Below, piece after piece: positions 7,720-16,613 of a stretch of DNA of 21,838 nt (the first letter of the stretch is position 1; the number at the start of each line of letters is the position of its first letter). Below the pieces are notes generated by a model. That model worked only from the letters and a program-made list of their open reading frames with translations. It did not search any database and was not told where the DNA came from. Origin of the DNA: Phycisphaerae bacterium (lineage in GTDB: Bacteria > Planctomycetota > Phycisphaerae > UBA1845 > UTPLA1). The position numbers and the translations under genes are program-made. Where the stretch lies: contig JAJDEC010000323.1 of the NCBI GenBank assembly GCA_029259995.1, forward strand, positions 1 through 21,838, written 5' to 3'.

Positions 7720-9297
7720 TTACGGCAGTGCGAGCGACTCGACGGTCAGCATTCCGATTCCGGCAACGAGATTTACCTGCGACTGATTGTATCCCACAAT
7801 CGCCCGCGCCCGACTCAATCGAGCTTTAGCAACAGCGTCCTGGGCCTGGAGTACGTCCGCCGTCGTCATGGTGCCGGCGCTGAGGTTGGCCTGAGTGAGT
7901 CTCAGAGCCTCGTCGGCGGCATGGACCTGGCGGGTTGCGGCCTCCATCAATTGAAGATGGGTTACGACATCCTGCGCCGCCCCGACCACTTGGGCCTTTG
8001 CGACGACAAACGCCTGGTCCGCCTCGATCGTGGCCCGATCTCTCCCGGCGCTGGCGGCCTTCAGTATTCCGAATGCGGCAACGCTCCATCGTGCTCCGAC
8101 CAACGCGTCAAACTGCGTCCGCTGCGAGAACTTGAACGTGACATCTCGATCCGGATCAAGTTTCTGCGAACCCCGCCGAATCCCCTCGCGGATCGCCGCA
8201 TTGGCGACGGGATTGGGTGAAAATGCACCGGTCGTGGACAGCGGATTGACGATCAGCGTGCCCGGCAGTCCATTGCCTCGATCGATGTTGTTCGCGTGCC
8301 CCGTAATGCCGCCGTATTCGTAACTCACTTCAAACTGAGGCCCCCAATTACCCCACAGTGCCGACTTTCGATCGGCAATCGCTGCGTCGACAAGTGCGCG
8401 GGCGCCGGCCAAATCCGGGCGATAGCGCATCGCATACTCGAGCAGGTTCTCGATGGGAATGTCTTGCCGAACGAGCGTACGCGACGGTAGTTCTCGAATG
8501 CTCGGGACCAGCGTCGCCGTCGGATCGTCGAGTTGCAGCGTTGTCATCAGCGCGAGCGACACGTTGTAGAACTGGTTCAGCGCGCTTGACAGGTCCTGTT
8601 GCCGTTCGGCGAGTCGGGCTTCCGCGCGTAACTCATCCGCCGCGATCCCGGCGCCCGCCTGCGTGCGGATCCTGGTAATCCGCAACAGTTCCTCGGATTC
8701 CTTCAGCGATTGGCGAGCCGCCTCGATACGGGCCTGACCAAGGACGAGGGAATAGTATTCGTTCGCGGCGCGGCGAAGCACTTCCTGTCGCACGGCGATT
8801 TCCTGGTCGCGTGACGCAACGAGCCGTTTCTTCGAGGCGATGATTTCGTAATACACTTTGCCCGGGTTGATGACCCACTCGATCGCAACGGATGGCTGAA
8901 ACGTGTTGAATCCCACGCTGAACAAATCGCCGTTGGAATTCGGATTGCGACCGTCGATTCGGCGAAACAGTGCCGTCGGCACGATTGCCGGAAACGCGCC
9001 GCCGATGGCGCTTTCATAATTGCCTTCCCGCCCGCTCACGCGTTGGCGCGCAAGTTGGATTTCTGCATTGTCGGCAATCGTGACGTCCAAGACAGTCGGC
9101 AGGTCGATGGGCAGAAGCGTACGATACATCGCCGGAACCGAATCGGAGCTCAGCGTCAACACGGAACCCTGCACGGCGCCGCCGCGCGCAGAGATATCCG
9201 GGTAGTTCGTGGATACCGACGGTGCGACGTCGCCGCAGGCGCCGATCGCCATGCAGGCGGCGCACGTGACGATCGCACGTTGCCATGTTGTTGTCAT
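7720..9297 (-). CDS. TolC-family outer-membrane efflux factor, probable lipoprotein
   Basis: The product has 525 residues. The N-terminus MTTTWQRAIVTCAACMAIGAC fits a lipoprotein signal with lipobox I-G-A-C21. The body has the two-fold long-helix/strand plan of the outer-membrane efflux protein family: DVTIADNAEIQLARQRV and AANEYYSLVLGQARIEAARQ in the first half, and YAMRYRPDLAGARALVDAAIADRKSA and ALRLTQANLSAGTMTTADVLQAQDAV in the second. RPDL and the TTADVLQAQ stretch are typical. It would form the trimeric exit channel of the pump encoded by the two upstream genes. The ATG overlaps the adaptor's TGA by four bases (ATGA), with GAGGG six bases upstream. It is the last gene of the operon. Confidence 0.93.
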   Translation of the reverse strand: MTTTWQRAIVTCAACMAIGACGDVAPSVSTNYPDISARGGAVQGSVLTLSSDSVPAMYRTLLPIDLPTVLDVTIADNAEIQLARQRVSGREGNYESAIGGAFPAIVPTALFRRIDGRNPNSNGDLFSVGFNTFQPSVAIEWVINPGKVYYEIIASKKRLVASRDQEIAVRQEVLRRAANEYYSLVLGQARIEAARQSLKESEELLRITRIRTQAGAGIAADELRAEARLAERQQDLSSALNQFYNVSLALMTTLQLDDPTATLVPSIRELPSRTLVRQDIPIENLLEYAMRYRPDLAGARALVDAAIADRKSALWGNWGPQFEVSYEYGGITGHANNIDRGNGLPGTLIVNPLSTTGAFSPNPVANAAIREGIRRGSQKLDPDRDVTFKFSQRTQFDALVGARWSVAAFGILKAASAGRDRATIEADQAFVVAKAQVVGAAQDVVTHLQLMEAATRQVHAADEALRLTQANLSAGTMTTADVLQAQDAVAKARLSRARAIVGYNQSQVNLVAGIGMLTVESLALP

Positions 9298-10571
9298 TGT
9301 TTGCCCTCTGTCGGCGCGGCGGCGGCCTTGAAGACGCGTTCGCCCGGTTCAACCCGGCGCGCGGCCGATACAATTATCTCGTCATCGGCCAGCAATTCGC
9401 CGTCGATCACCTGCGCAGTGATGCCGTCATCATAGCCGATCTGAACATTCCGCAGCTGCGCCCGTCCATCTTGCACGACAACGACGGATTTCATACTCCC
9501 GGCAGCCCGAACTGCGCGGGACGGAACGTATAGCGCAGTCCCGTCCGACTCCAATGCCAGCGTCACGCGGGCGAACATTCCCGGCGCCAGTGCGCCGTCG
9601 GAGTTGCGGACTTCAATCTCACATCGCATCGTTCGCGTCGCCGGGTTGAGCGCGCCCGCCATGCGCGTGATGGTCGCGTTTAACGTGATGTCCGCATTAG
9701 CCGCCGGTTGAATCGTGGCCTTGGTTTGTGTCGACACGAACTGCAAATCCGCTTCCGCCACATCAATGGCGAGCCGCAACGTTTCATCCCGAACTATCGT
9801 CAGAGACGGTTTCGTGGCGCCGTCGACCGCCGATCTGACAAACGTCCCCGGATCGGCCATTCGCATCGTGATGATGCCGTCAAACGGAGCCCGGACCGTC
9901 GCGAATGACATGAGCGTTTTCAGTTTGGCGGCCGTGGCATCGGCAATTGCGATTTGCGCCTGTGCAACGACGACGTCGGCCTCCTTGGCCGCCACGTGCG
10001 TCTCGGCGATTCGCAGGTTCGCGCTGGCAATGTCGAGCTTCAGTCTGGATTCGTCGAGTTCCTGTTCCGGAATCGCATTGCCGGCCCGAAGTGTCTCCAT
10101 ACGATGAAACGTCACTTGCTCCAACTTCAGGACGGCGCGATGCCGTTCGACTTCGGCCGCCGCCGCGGACGCGTTCGCCTGTGCTCGCAGGACGGCGGCT
10201 CGTTTCGATTCGAGGACGGCCGAGGCATAGGCCATTTCGTTAACCATCTCCGGCACATCGATGATCAGCAGGGCGTCACCTGCCCGCACGCGATCGCCGA
10301 TATCGACGTTGACCTCCGACACGTAGCCGCTGGTCTTCGCGAACAGCTCGGCGGATTCACCGGGCAGCATCGTTCCCGGAATCCTCAGCGGCTGCGATCG
10401 CTTTCCGGAGCGCGGCGTTGTCGTCGTAACGCCGATGGGAGGCTGTCCGGCGTCGTCGCCGCTCGCCTCGGCGATGGCGGGCAGGAACAGGCATGCTGTG
10501 ATGAGGCACAAACTGCCCGCGATTCGTCGCTGGCTTCGTCTGTGCCTCAACTCACTCGGTTCGAACATCAT
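9294..10571 (-). CDS. RND efflux periplasmic adaptor (membrane fusion protein)
   Basis: The product has about 425 residues. The N-terminus has a hydrophobic export signal (about 17-32), cleaved near AEA|S at 36; an ITAC (24-27) could instead serve as a lipobox, so anchoring is uncertain. The first half of the barrel-sandwich/lipoyl region is TSGYVSEVNVDIGDRVRAGD (80-99), then an alpha-helical coiled-coil hairpin rich in Ala/Glu (about 108-222), the second lipoyl half FATVRAPFDGIITMRMADPG (223-242), and a beta-barrel and membrane-proximal domain to the end. This order is standard for HlyD/AcrA-type adaptors linking an RND pump to a TolC-like channel. Two adjacent ATGs exist: 10571 overlaps the permease TGA, while 10568 gives the better spacing (7) from GGAGG; both are in frame. 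The end overlaps the outer-membrane factor by 4 bases. Confidence 0.92.
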   Translation of the reverse strand: MMFEPSELRHRRSQRRIAGSLCLITACLFLPAIAEASGDDAGQPPIGVTTTTPRSGKRSQPLRIPGTMLPGESAELFAKTSGYVSEVNVDIGDRVRAGDALLIIDVPEMVNEMAYASAVLESKRAAVLRAQANASAAAAEVERHRAVLKLEQVTFHRMETLRAGNAIPEQELDESRLKLDIASANLRIAETHVAAKEADVVVAQAQIAIADATAAKLKTLMSFATVRAPFDGIITMRMADPGTFVRSAVDGATKPSLTIVRDETLRLAIDVAEADLQFVSTQTKATIQPAANADITLNATITRMAGALNPATRTMRCEIEVRNSDGALAPGMFARVTLALESDGTALYVPSRAVRAAGSMKSVVVVQDGRAQLRNVQIGYDDGITAQVIDGELLADDEIIVSAARRVEPGERVFKAAAAPTEGKQ

Positions 10572-13500
10572 ATGGCCTCCAGGCTGCCCGACGTTCGCGC
10601 GATCGATGGCACGCGTTTCACGAGCGTATACATGCACGGCAACACGACGAGCGTCAGCAGCGTCGCGGCGACGACGCCGCCGATAATCGTCCGCGCCAAC
10701 GGCGCGTTGGCCTCGCCACCTGCGGCCCCGATCGCCATCGGCACCAGGGCCAGCAGGGTTGTCAAAGACGTCATCAGAATCGGGCGCAGCCGTATCCACG
10801 CCGCATCACGGACGGCGTCCCGAACCGACGCCCCTTGCTCGACGCGCTGATTCGCGAACTCGACCAAGAGAATACTGTATTCAACGACGATGCCCGTCAT
10901 CATGATGATTCCCATGAAGGCCGGAATGTTGAGATTTGTTCCTGTCATCCACAAGGCACCGACGACACCGACAAATCCAAGCGGCACGCTTAGCATGATG
11001 ATGGCGGGGATCGAGAATGAACGAAGCTGCGCAACCATCGCGAGATAGATCAGGATCGCCGCAATCGCAAGCCCCGTGGCAAACTGGGAAAAGGCGTCAC
11101 GCATGGTTTGCGTCTCGCCTTTCATCGCAAATGTGAAACCCCGATCCGAATAATCTCCGGCGATGTCGTAGATGCGCCCGCGTTCGGTCTCAACGGGCGT
11201 CGGATCCAGAATGCCGGATTCCTGCAATCGCCGTTCGATTTCCGCGGCGACGGTACCCGCGTCGTGGCCGGTGGCGACATTCGCAAAGACATCCGTTACT
11301 CGGTTGATGTTGTTATGGTTGACGACGGCGGGACCGCTTGTTCGATAGAATTCGGCAATATTGCGCAACGGGATCGGTGCTTGTGATCCGGCGCCAGTGA
11401 TCGGAATGTTCCTCAACGACTCGAGCGAGTCGATCATCTCCTCGGGATACTGCGCGCCGATGAAATAGTGATTGAAGTTTGGGGCGATCCAGAATGCCGG
11501 ATTGAACCCGATACTGGAATTCATCGCCGTCACGATGTTCTTGATGACATCGTCCTGAACGAGTCCCGCCTGCGCCGCCTTGACGCGATCGACTTCGACG
11601 CCGATCTGCGGGTAGTCAATTCTCTGAGCGATGCGCACGTCGACGGCGCCTTCGACATTCCGGGCGACGGACTGAATATGACTTGCAATGCGCTGCGCTG
11701 CCTCCAAATCGTAAGCAGTGACTTGAACCTGGATCGGCGAGGGCAGTCCGAAGTTCAGGGCGGCCGTCATCATGCCGCCCGTGTCGAACGCGAATTCGAC
11801 AGTCGGGAATTCGCGATTCAGTTTTTTTCGCAGGGCATCGACGACTTCGAATGTACCTGATTTTCCTTTTGTCTGGGCGAGGACGAAGGCATCCATCGGA
11901 CCGTTGTTGGGCGTGTACGCCGCCGGCCAGTCCATCAGCACGCCGATGTTGGAAATCAGGATTCGCAGGTTTGACTCCGGATACTTCTCTGCCGCGGGAT
12001 TCGGATCCGGCGTTCCCATCTCATCGATGATCGCCCGTTCGATTTTCGCGATGGTTCGTTCCGTCTTTTCAATCCGCGTCCCCGACGGCAACCGCACATA
12101 CACGGCGAATTGATTCGAATCCACGGGCGGAAACAACTCTGTGCCAAGTCGCGTGAACATGAAACCCGCAATGGACAGCACCAGAATCGACGCCGCCAAG
12201 ACTGCGATCCGCCACTTCAACAAACGCGAAAAGATGTTCTCAAACCAGCGGGGCACGATGTCGTGATTCTTGATTTCCGCCCCGCCGCCCATTGCCGATT
12301 GCCGACGCAGCAAGGCGCTGGAGAACGACGGGATCACAAACATGGCAATGACGTAACTCGCAACAACTGCAAACGTCACGGCCAACGCAAGCGGTTGAAA
12401 CAGGAATCTCGGTACGCCACTCAGGAAGACAACGGGAAAGAACACGATGATGAAAGTGACTGTCGACACGAATACCGGCATGGAAACCTCGCGAACGCCG
12501 TCCAGGGCCGCCTGGAAGTTCGACTTACCCATCTGATGGTGTCGGACGATGTTGTCCAGCACGACGATGGACTGATCCACGAGGATCCCGATCGCCAGCG
12601 CCAATCCGCCCAGCGTCATGCTGTTCAGCGTGTTTCCCGTCGAATGAAGCCCGATCAAGGCGGCCAGAATCGACAGCGGAATTACCATCACGACGACAAA
12701 AGTCAGCCGGATGTTCCGCAGAAAAAACAGGACAACGATTGCAGCCAGGATCGCGCCGAGCAGGGCGGAAATCTGCAGCCACTTGACGGAACCTCGTACC
12801 GTCGACGACTGGTCCATGACGACGCCAAGGACCAGGTCCCTGGCTTTCGGATTCGTCTGTCGAAGGCGATCGTTAATACGCTGCAGTTTGGCCTTGATCG
12901 AGTCCACGATTTCCAGCGTATTGGCGCCAGGCTGTCGATAGATCGGAATGTAGGCCATCGCCTTGCCGTTGATGCGTACTTTGTTGGACTGTATCTGGTT
13001 GCTGTCCTTCACGTCTGCAACGTCTCGAACGTAGACGGCTCCCTCTGTGTCCACGCGAATCGGAATGTCGTTCAGCTCGTCCACCGTCTCGGGCATCGCG
13101 TTGGAAATGATCTGGTAGTCGATGTCGCCGAATTTCGCATTTCCCGTTGGGATGAAAACGCTCTGGCGATTCAGCGTGTCCACGACATCCATCGGAGATA
13201 AGCCCCGCGCAGCCAGTTCCATCGGATCAACGTAGGCAAGAATGCGGCGCAACACGCCGCCGTACACGGCCGGCGCGATCACGCCCCGGATCGCCTGCAG
13301 CTGATTGCGCAGCTCGTAGTAGGCGACGTCATAGAGTTCCTTCTCCGTCATCGTCGGGCTCGACACGCTGACAAGACAGAGTGGAACAGACGCCGTCGGA
13401 TCAAACGGCATGACCATCGGCGGAACGGTTCCGGGCGGCAGGTAGAACATGTCCGACATCGCGTAGGATGTCACTTGCGACATGGCCGTGTCGAAACTGA

Positions 13501-13795
13501 TGTCCTCGCGGAAGAAGTCCTTCACGACGCTGACGCCCAGCATCGCTTTCGCTTCCTGATGATCAATCCCGACAGATTGCCCTGTCCATCGCTCCAAGCG
13601 GCTCATGATGTCTCGTTCCATGACTTCGGGCGGCATGCCCGGATAGAACGTCACGATCTGAACGGCGGGCGTCTTGAATTCCGGCAACAGGTCGGCAGGG
13701 ATTTCGCGCGTCGTGCGGTACCCGATGACCGCGATCATGAGCGCTAGTACGATGACCAGATAGGGGTTCCTCAGGGCGACTTCAATCGGTCGCAT
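10568..13795 (-). CDS. RND-family efflux permease
   Basis: The product has 1075 residues, normal for a full RND pump with twelve membrane helices and two large periplasmic loops. The N-terminus MRPIEVALRNPYLVIVLALM begins helix 1; DLLPEFKTPAVQIVTFYPGM opens the porter domain. Helix 4 reads LALAIGILVDQSIVVLDNI, placing D407 at the proton-relay position with Q408 next to it, where AcrB has a second Asp. The duplicated half ends GIVVEYSILLVEFANQRVEQG and PILMTSLTTLLALVPMAIG. It exports substrates by proton antiport with the adaptor and outer-membrane factor. Substrate class (drug, metal, metabolite) is not clear. ATG 13795 is preferred over an in-frame TTG at 13801 because GGAGG (13802-13806) lies six bases before it. 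It overlaps the anti-sigma gene by 14 bases. Confidence 0.95.
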   Translation of the reverse strand: MRPIEVALRNPYLVIVLALMIAVIGYRTTREIPADLLPEFKTPAVQIVTFYPGMPPEVMERDIMSRLERWTGQSVGIDHQEAKAMLGVSVVKDFFREDISFDTAMSQVTSYAMSDMFYLPPGTVPPMVMPFDPTASVPLCLVSVSSPTMTEKELYDVAYYELRNQLQAIRGVIAPAVYGGVLRRILAYVDPMELAARGLSPMDVVDTLNRQSVFIPTGNAKFGDIDYQIISNAMPETVDELNDIPIRVDTEGAVYVRDVADVKDSNQIQSNKVRINGKAMAYIPIYRQPGANTLEIVDSIKAKLQRINDRLRQTNPKARDLVLGVVMDQSSTVRGSVKWLQISALLGAILAAIVVLFFLRNIRLTFVVVMVIPLSILAALIGLHSTGNTLNSMTLGGLALAIGILVDQSIVVLDNIVRHHQMGKSNFQAALDGVREVSMPVFVSTVTFIIVFFPVVFLSGVPRFLFQPLALAVTFAVVASYVIAMFVIPSFSSALLRRQSAMGGGAEIKNHDIVPRWFENIFSRLLKWRIAVLAASILVLSIAGFMFTRLGTELFPPVDSNQFAVYVRLPSGTRIEKTERTIAKIERAIIDEMGTPDPNPAAEKYPESNLRILISNIGVLMDWPAAYTPNNGPMDAFVLAQTKGKSGTFEVVDALRKKLNREFPTVEFAFDTGGMMTAALNFGLPSPIQVQVTAYDLEAAQRIASHIQSVARNVEGAVDVRIAQRIDYPQIGVEVDRVKAAQAGLVQDDVIKNIVTAMNSSIGFNPAFWIAPNFNHYFIGAQYPEEMIDSLESLRNIPITGAGSQAPIPLRNIAEFYRTSGPAVVNHNNINRVTDVFANVATGHDAGTVAAEIERRLQESGILDPTPVETERGRIYDIAGDYSDRGFTFAMKGETQTMRDAFSQFATGLAIAAILIYLAMVAQLRSFSIPAIIMLSVPLGFVGVVGALWMTGTNLNIPAFMGIIMMTGIVVEYSILLVEFANQRVEQGASVRDAVRDAAWIRLRPILMTSLTTLLALVPMAIGAAGGEANAPLARTIIGGVVAATLLTLVVLPCMYTLVKRVPSIARTSGSLEAI

Positions 13796-14549
13796 GTGCA
13801 ACCTCCGGGATCAAATGTTCGAGTTGCGACACGCTCAATCGGCCGACGGCTGCGATGATTTTGTCGCCTCGCCGACACGCGACGACGTGAACGCCGCGCC
13901 GTTCGCCGCTCAGACAGTCGGCGTCATCATCGACGGCGCGCATGGCGCGAAAGTCAAAGGCATCCGGATTCACGGCAACCAGAGACGCCGGAACGCCCGA
14001 CATCTCGTAGGCGGCGAACGCGGCCGGGCTGCCGGCGAGACTGCACGAACGAGCGCCGAGGAGTCTGCAATCACCGTGCGACACAATATCCAGTCGTATG
14101 CCCGTGTTGCTTTCAAGCCATTGGGAGACTTCGTTCGTGTCGGCGGAAGCCAATTTGACTTTGCGATCCTCTGAGAGGAAGTGCTCGAAGTCGGCAACGA
14201 CGAGCTCAAGAAACGACTTCGGTGCATCGTCTGAAGGCCCGCTTGCTCGCCAGATCCCGTATCCGATCAGTGGCAGAAGGATCACACAGGCCGCGACGAC
14301 TCCTCGCCAGGCCGGTCGCAGGGATCGAATCCTCGGGCCGGTAATCTCTGCTGGCAGACGGAACGCCGACGCACCGATGGGATCCGCCAGGGAGTTCGCG
14401 AGCTGTCGGCGGACCAGTCGTTCGATCTCCGCATCCTGAGCACATACGGCACATTGCTCGAGATGCTGCTGCACGTCGATGCTCTTTGCGGCATCGAGTT
14501 CATTATCGAGAAACGCAAACAGCAACGCCCGAACCTCGGCACAATTCAT
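13782..14549 (-). CDS. Transmembrane zinc-finger anti-sigma factor
   Basis: The product has 255 residues. The cytoplasmic head has C3, H29, C33 and C36 in the C-x25-H-x3-C-x2-C arrangement of the ZAS/zf-HC2 anti-sigma domain, which clamps ECF sigma factors. One membrane helix spans about 82-99 (GVVAACVILLPLIGYGIW). The outer domain (100-255) resembles the C-terminal part of RsiW-like regulators, with WLESNTGIRLDIV, GAR and GSPAAFAAYEMSGVPASLV, and carries four cysteines (161, 169, 212, 225). It likely holds the sigma factor from the upstream gene inactive until an envelope signal arrives. The ATG overlaps the sigma TGA by four bases (ATGA), with AAGGAGG seven bases upstream; the stop lies inside the permease gene. 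Signal identity is unknown. Confidence 0.9.
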   Translation of the reverse strand: MNCAEVRALLFAFLDNELDAAKSIDVQQHLEQCAVCAQDAEIERLVRRQLANSLADPIGASAFRLPAEITGPRIRSLRPAWRGVVAACVILLPLIGYGIWRASGPSDDAPKSFLELVVADFEHFLSEDRKVKLASADTNEVSQWLESNTGIRLDIVSHGDCRLLGARSCSLAGSPAAFAAYEMSGVPASLVAVNPDAFDFRAMRAVDDDADCLSGERRGVHVVACRRGDKIIAAVGRLSVSQLEHLIPEVAHATD

Positions 14550-15121
14550 GATCGCGCCTCCTTGTTCAAGGACCGTTCTACCAGCCGATGCGATAATCGC
14601 TCCCGGAGCATTCGCCGCGCCCTGGCCATTCTTGACATCACAGTTCCGATGGGACAGTCGATCACGTCGGCAATCTCCCGGTAGCTGAGTTCGCCGGCGA
14701 CGGAGAGGACGATCACCTCTCGAAAAACAGGTTCAATCGCGTCCAGAGCAGCCACGATGTGGTCCGACAGCATTCCTCGAAACGCGAATTCGCTCGTTGC
14801 AGGCAGCGAAGCGAGCGGGGCTGTCCAGTCGTCAGCCTGGAGTTCCGTCAATTCCGACGGGGCTTGTGGAATGATCCGGATTCGTCGGCTTGCGGAACGA
14901 TGCCATTCCAGAGCGACGTTTCGAAGGATAACGAACAACCATGCTCGCGAATATTCGCGATCGGATGCTGCCTCAAAGGCGCGCCAGGCCCGCATGAGCG
15001 TCTCCTGGACGAGATCCTCGGTATCCGACGATCCAACGTATTGACGTGCCGTTGAGCGCAAGCCCTGCCAATAGGGACGAACGAGAGCAGCAAATGAATT
15101 GCGAACACCTGACGGCAACAC
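14546..15121 (-). CDS. ECF RNA polymerase sigma factor
   Basis: The product has 191 residues, normal for ECF sigma factors. Region 2 is seen at about 15-78 (DTEDLVQETLMRAWRAFE, then AWLFVILRNVALEWHR) and region 4 at about 124-175 (EPVFREVIVLSVAGELSYRE, IADVIDCPIGTVMSRMARAR). It would direct RNA polymerase to its own operon and perhaps other genes, under control of the anti-sigma factor immediately downstream. The start is non-ATG: GTG at 15121 lies 3 bases and TTG at 15118 lies 6 bases after a strong AGGAGG (15125-15130), so TTG may be the real start. No clear ECF promoter was recognised upstream. It heads a five-gene minus-strand operon that includes a complete efflux pump. Confidence 0.93.
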   Translation of the reverse strand: MLPSGVRNSFAALVRPYWQGLRSTARQYVGSSDTEDLVQETLMRAWRAFEAASDREYSRAWLFVILRNVALEWHRSASRRIRIIPQAPSELTELQADDWTAPLASLPATSEFAFRGMLSDHIVAALDAIEPVFREVIVLSVAGELSYREIADVIDCPIGTVMSRMARARRMLRERLSHRLVERSLNKEARS

Positions 15122-15989
15122 GTACCTCCTACCTTAGAGAGAATGCCGGATCGATGCGGAATCATCCCGGAATGCTCACGTTTTCTTGAGTTTCTTCGTC
15201 ATTTGCCTGCTACGTTCCGATCGGCATGCACACAACATCGAAAAACTCGACTGCGCAGGGCCGTGATGATGCTGTCTGTCAAGATCTGCACCAGTGCCGG
15301 GAGTGTCGGTGTTGGGGCACCAGGGTTCAATCGTGGCTTCGAATCGGAATTCCAGAATCCTGAAGCCCAGGTCGGCGACGGGCTGATTGAGTCGCCGCAC
15401 TTTGTCCTCAAGCTGCATCGGCCGTCGAACTTCAGGGGCGCCGAAACCGGCAAACTTCTTCTTCCATCAATAGTGCGTCACGTCGCTGACCTGCATCTCC
15501 CGGGGGGATTTTGCAACTGCCGTTCCAACTGCCGCCTGTTGCCTGTCGCGACGCAATTGCGATTTGCCTTCCGTGAATCACGCTTTCTTCATCCTGATCA
15601 GCCTTCGAACGAAGACCGAATTCTAGCCGATTTACTCACTGCCGAATTGGACCCGTGTCCCGGAACATGCGCAAAGAGTACCGGACGATCATGGACTCCG
15701 GATCGAATTTTGGACAAACGTCCAGATCGCAACCACTCCATGGACGATTCCGCCGGCACATCATATCCCCGTCCAGTCAATGTCTGAATCATGTGTCGCC
15801 CACGCGTTTTGACCGCCGGCTCCAGGAAGGTTGGGCCCCAATGAACCATCAAGTCTTGCTTACGCCTAGTTACGATGTGCTATCTGGTGTAAAATCGTAA
15901 TTCGCTTAGAGCGTCCACGGCCAATATCAGATTCATCAACCAGATCTGCATCGAATGCGGCGCGATTGATTTGCTTGATAAGATGAGAC
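15122..15989. other. Spacer between two divergent ECF sigma modules
   Basis: About 870 bases separate the minus-strand sigma/efflux operon from the plus-strand sigma/kinase pair. The middle (15353-15592) is a decayed IS3-family orfA on the minus strand. The left 230 bases should carry the promoter of the efflux operon, and the right 400 bases that of the kinase pair; I could not fix either. A plus-strand frame spanning 15143-15787 is open but reads antisense through the IS remnant and has no family features. Confidence 0.6.
15353..15592 (-). mobile_element. Decayed IS3-family orfA (IS407-like)
   Basis: Minus-strand translation begins MKKA*FTEGK and later reads REMQVSDVTHY*WKKKFAGFG, then PEVRRPMQLEDKVRRLNQ and PVADLGFRIL. 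This matches the IS3-type OrfA plan MKxxRFTEEQIxxxLRQAExGTxVAEICREMGVSDxTYYRWKKKFAGLGxPEVRRLKQLEEENRxLKQLVADL. Two in-frame TGAs (15580-15578, 15469-15467) replace sense codons. The helix-turn-helix start (IAIASRQATGG) is in another frame and then returns to the first frame, so at least two indels occurred. No orfB was recognised downstream and no terminal repeats were found. The element is inactive and fairly old. Confidence 0.75.
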
Positions 15990-16613
15990 ATGATTCCGCC
16001 GTTCATCCATCTGCGGATTCGGCGGGAAAGGCATCTTGTGGACCCGAAAGCGAACAACACCATTGAGATTCTCGCACGACTACAGGACGGAGACGATTCC
16101 GCGGCCGAGCAGTTGTTGCCCGTCGTCTATCAAGAGCTGCGCGCCTTGGCCGGCTTCCTGTTCAAGGAACAACAATCACATCACACGCTCCAACCAACCG
16201 CGATCGTGCACGAGGCGTATTTGCGGCTGATCGCTTCGGCCGACAGCACCTGGACGAGTCGCGCGCACTTCCTTGCTGTCGCCTCCAAGGCGATGCGGCA
16301 GATTCTGATCGACCATGCACGTCGGCGCAATGCGGCGAAGCGCGGTGGGCAAGGTTGGCATCGCATTACATTTGATCGCGCACTGGATGTTGTGGAATCC
16401 GATACCATCGACGCGACCGACCTGGACGATGCGCTCAACCGGCTCGCTGAGCGAAGTGAACGACAAGCGCGGATCGTCGAACTGCGTGTATTCGGCGGCC
16501 TGACGGTTGACGAGGTGGTCGAGGTGACGGGCCTCGGCAGAACCACGGTCAACGGAGACTGGACGATCGCGAAGGCCTGGCTCAAGCGAGAGCTGTTGGG
16601 GAACAATACCTGA
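15990..16613 (+). CDS. ECF-type sigma factor of the PF07638 group
   Basis: The product has 207 residues from ATG 15990. The block TLQPTAIVHEAYLRLIA (66-82) is the hallmark of the planctomycete/acidobacterial ECF group represented by Pfam Sigma70_ECF (PF07638). It is followed by RAHFLAVASKAMRQILIDHARRR (91-113) and a region 4 helix-turn-helix VDEVVEVTGLGRTTVNGDWT (173-192). A GTG at 16038, with GGGAAAGG about 7 bases upstream, would start the protein at VDPKANN, nearer the usual N-terminus of this family; ATG 15990 has only a weak GAG just before it. The gene's TGA overlaps the start of the kinase gene (TGATG), a strong sign of coupled expression. No anti-sigma gene is adjacent; members of this group lie beside Ser/Thr kinases, which may control them. 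Confidence 0.92.
   Translation: MIPPFIHLRIRRERHLVDPKANNTIEILARLQDGDDSAAEQLLPVVYQELRALAGFLFKEQQSHHTLQPTAIVHEAYLRLIASADSTWTSRAHFLAVASKAMRQILIDHARRRNAAKRGGQGWHRITFDRALDVVESDTIDATDLDDALNRLAERSERQARIVELRVFGGLTVDEVVEVTGLGRTTVNGDWTIAKAWLKRELLGNNT

Noticed and set aside
12110..13201. Plus-strand open frame of 363 codons
   Set aside because: It is antisense to the RND permease and rich in His/Gln/Asp/Arg, as expected of a shadow frame in G+C-rich coding DNA.
13796..13801. TTG at 13801 as the permease start
   Set aside because: ATG 13795 has the correct 6-base spacing from GGAGG, whereas the TTG lies directly against it.
15213..15218. GGAACG on the minus strand as an ECF -35 box for the efflux operon
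   Set aside because: No credible -10 element lies 15-18 bases downstream, and the hexamer is short enough to arise by chance.
15143..15787. Plus-strand frame of 214 codons in the spacer
   Set aside because: It runs antisense through the decayed IS3 orfA and has no family signature.
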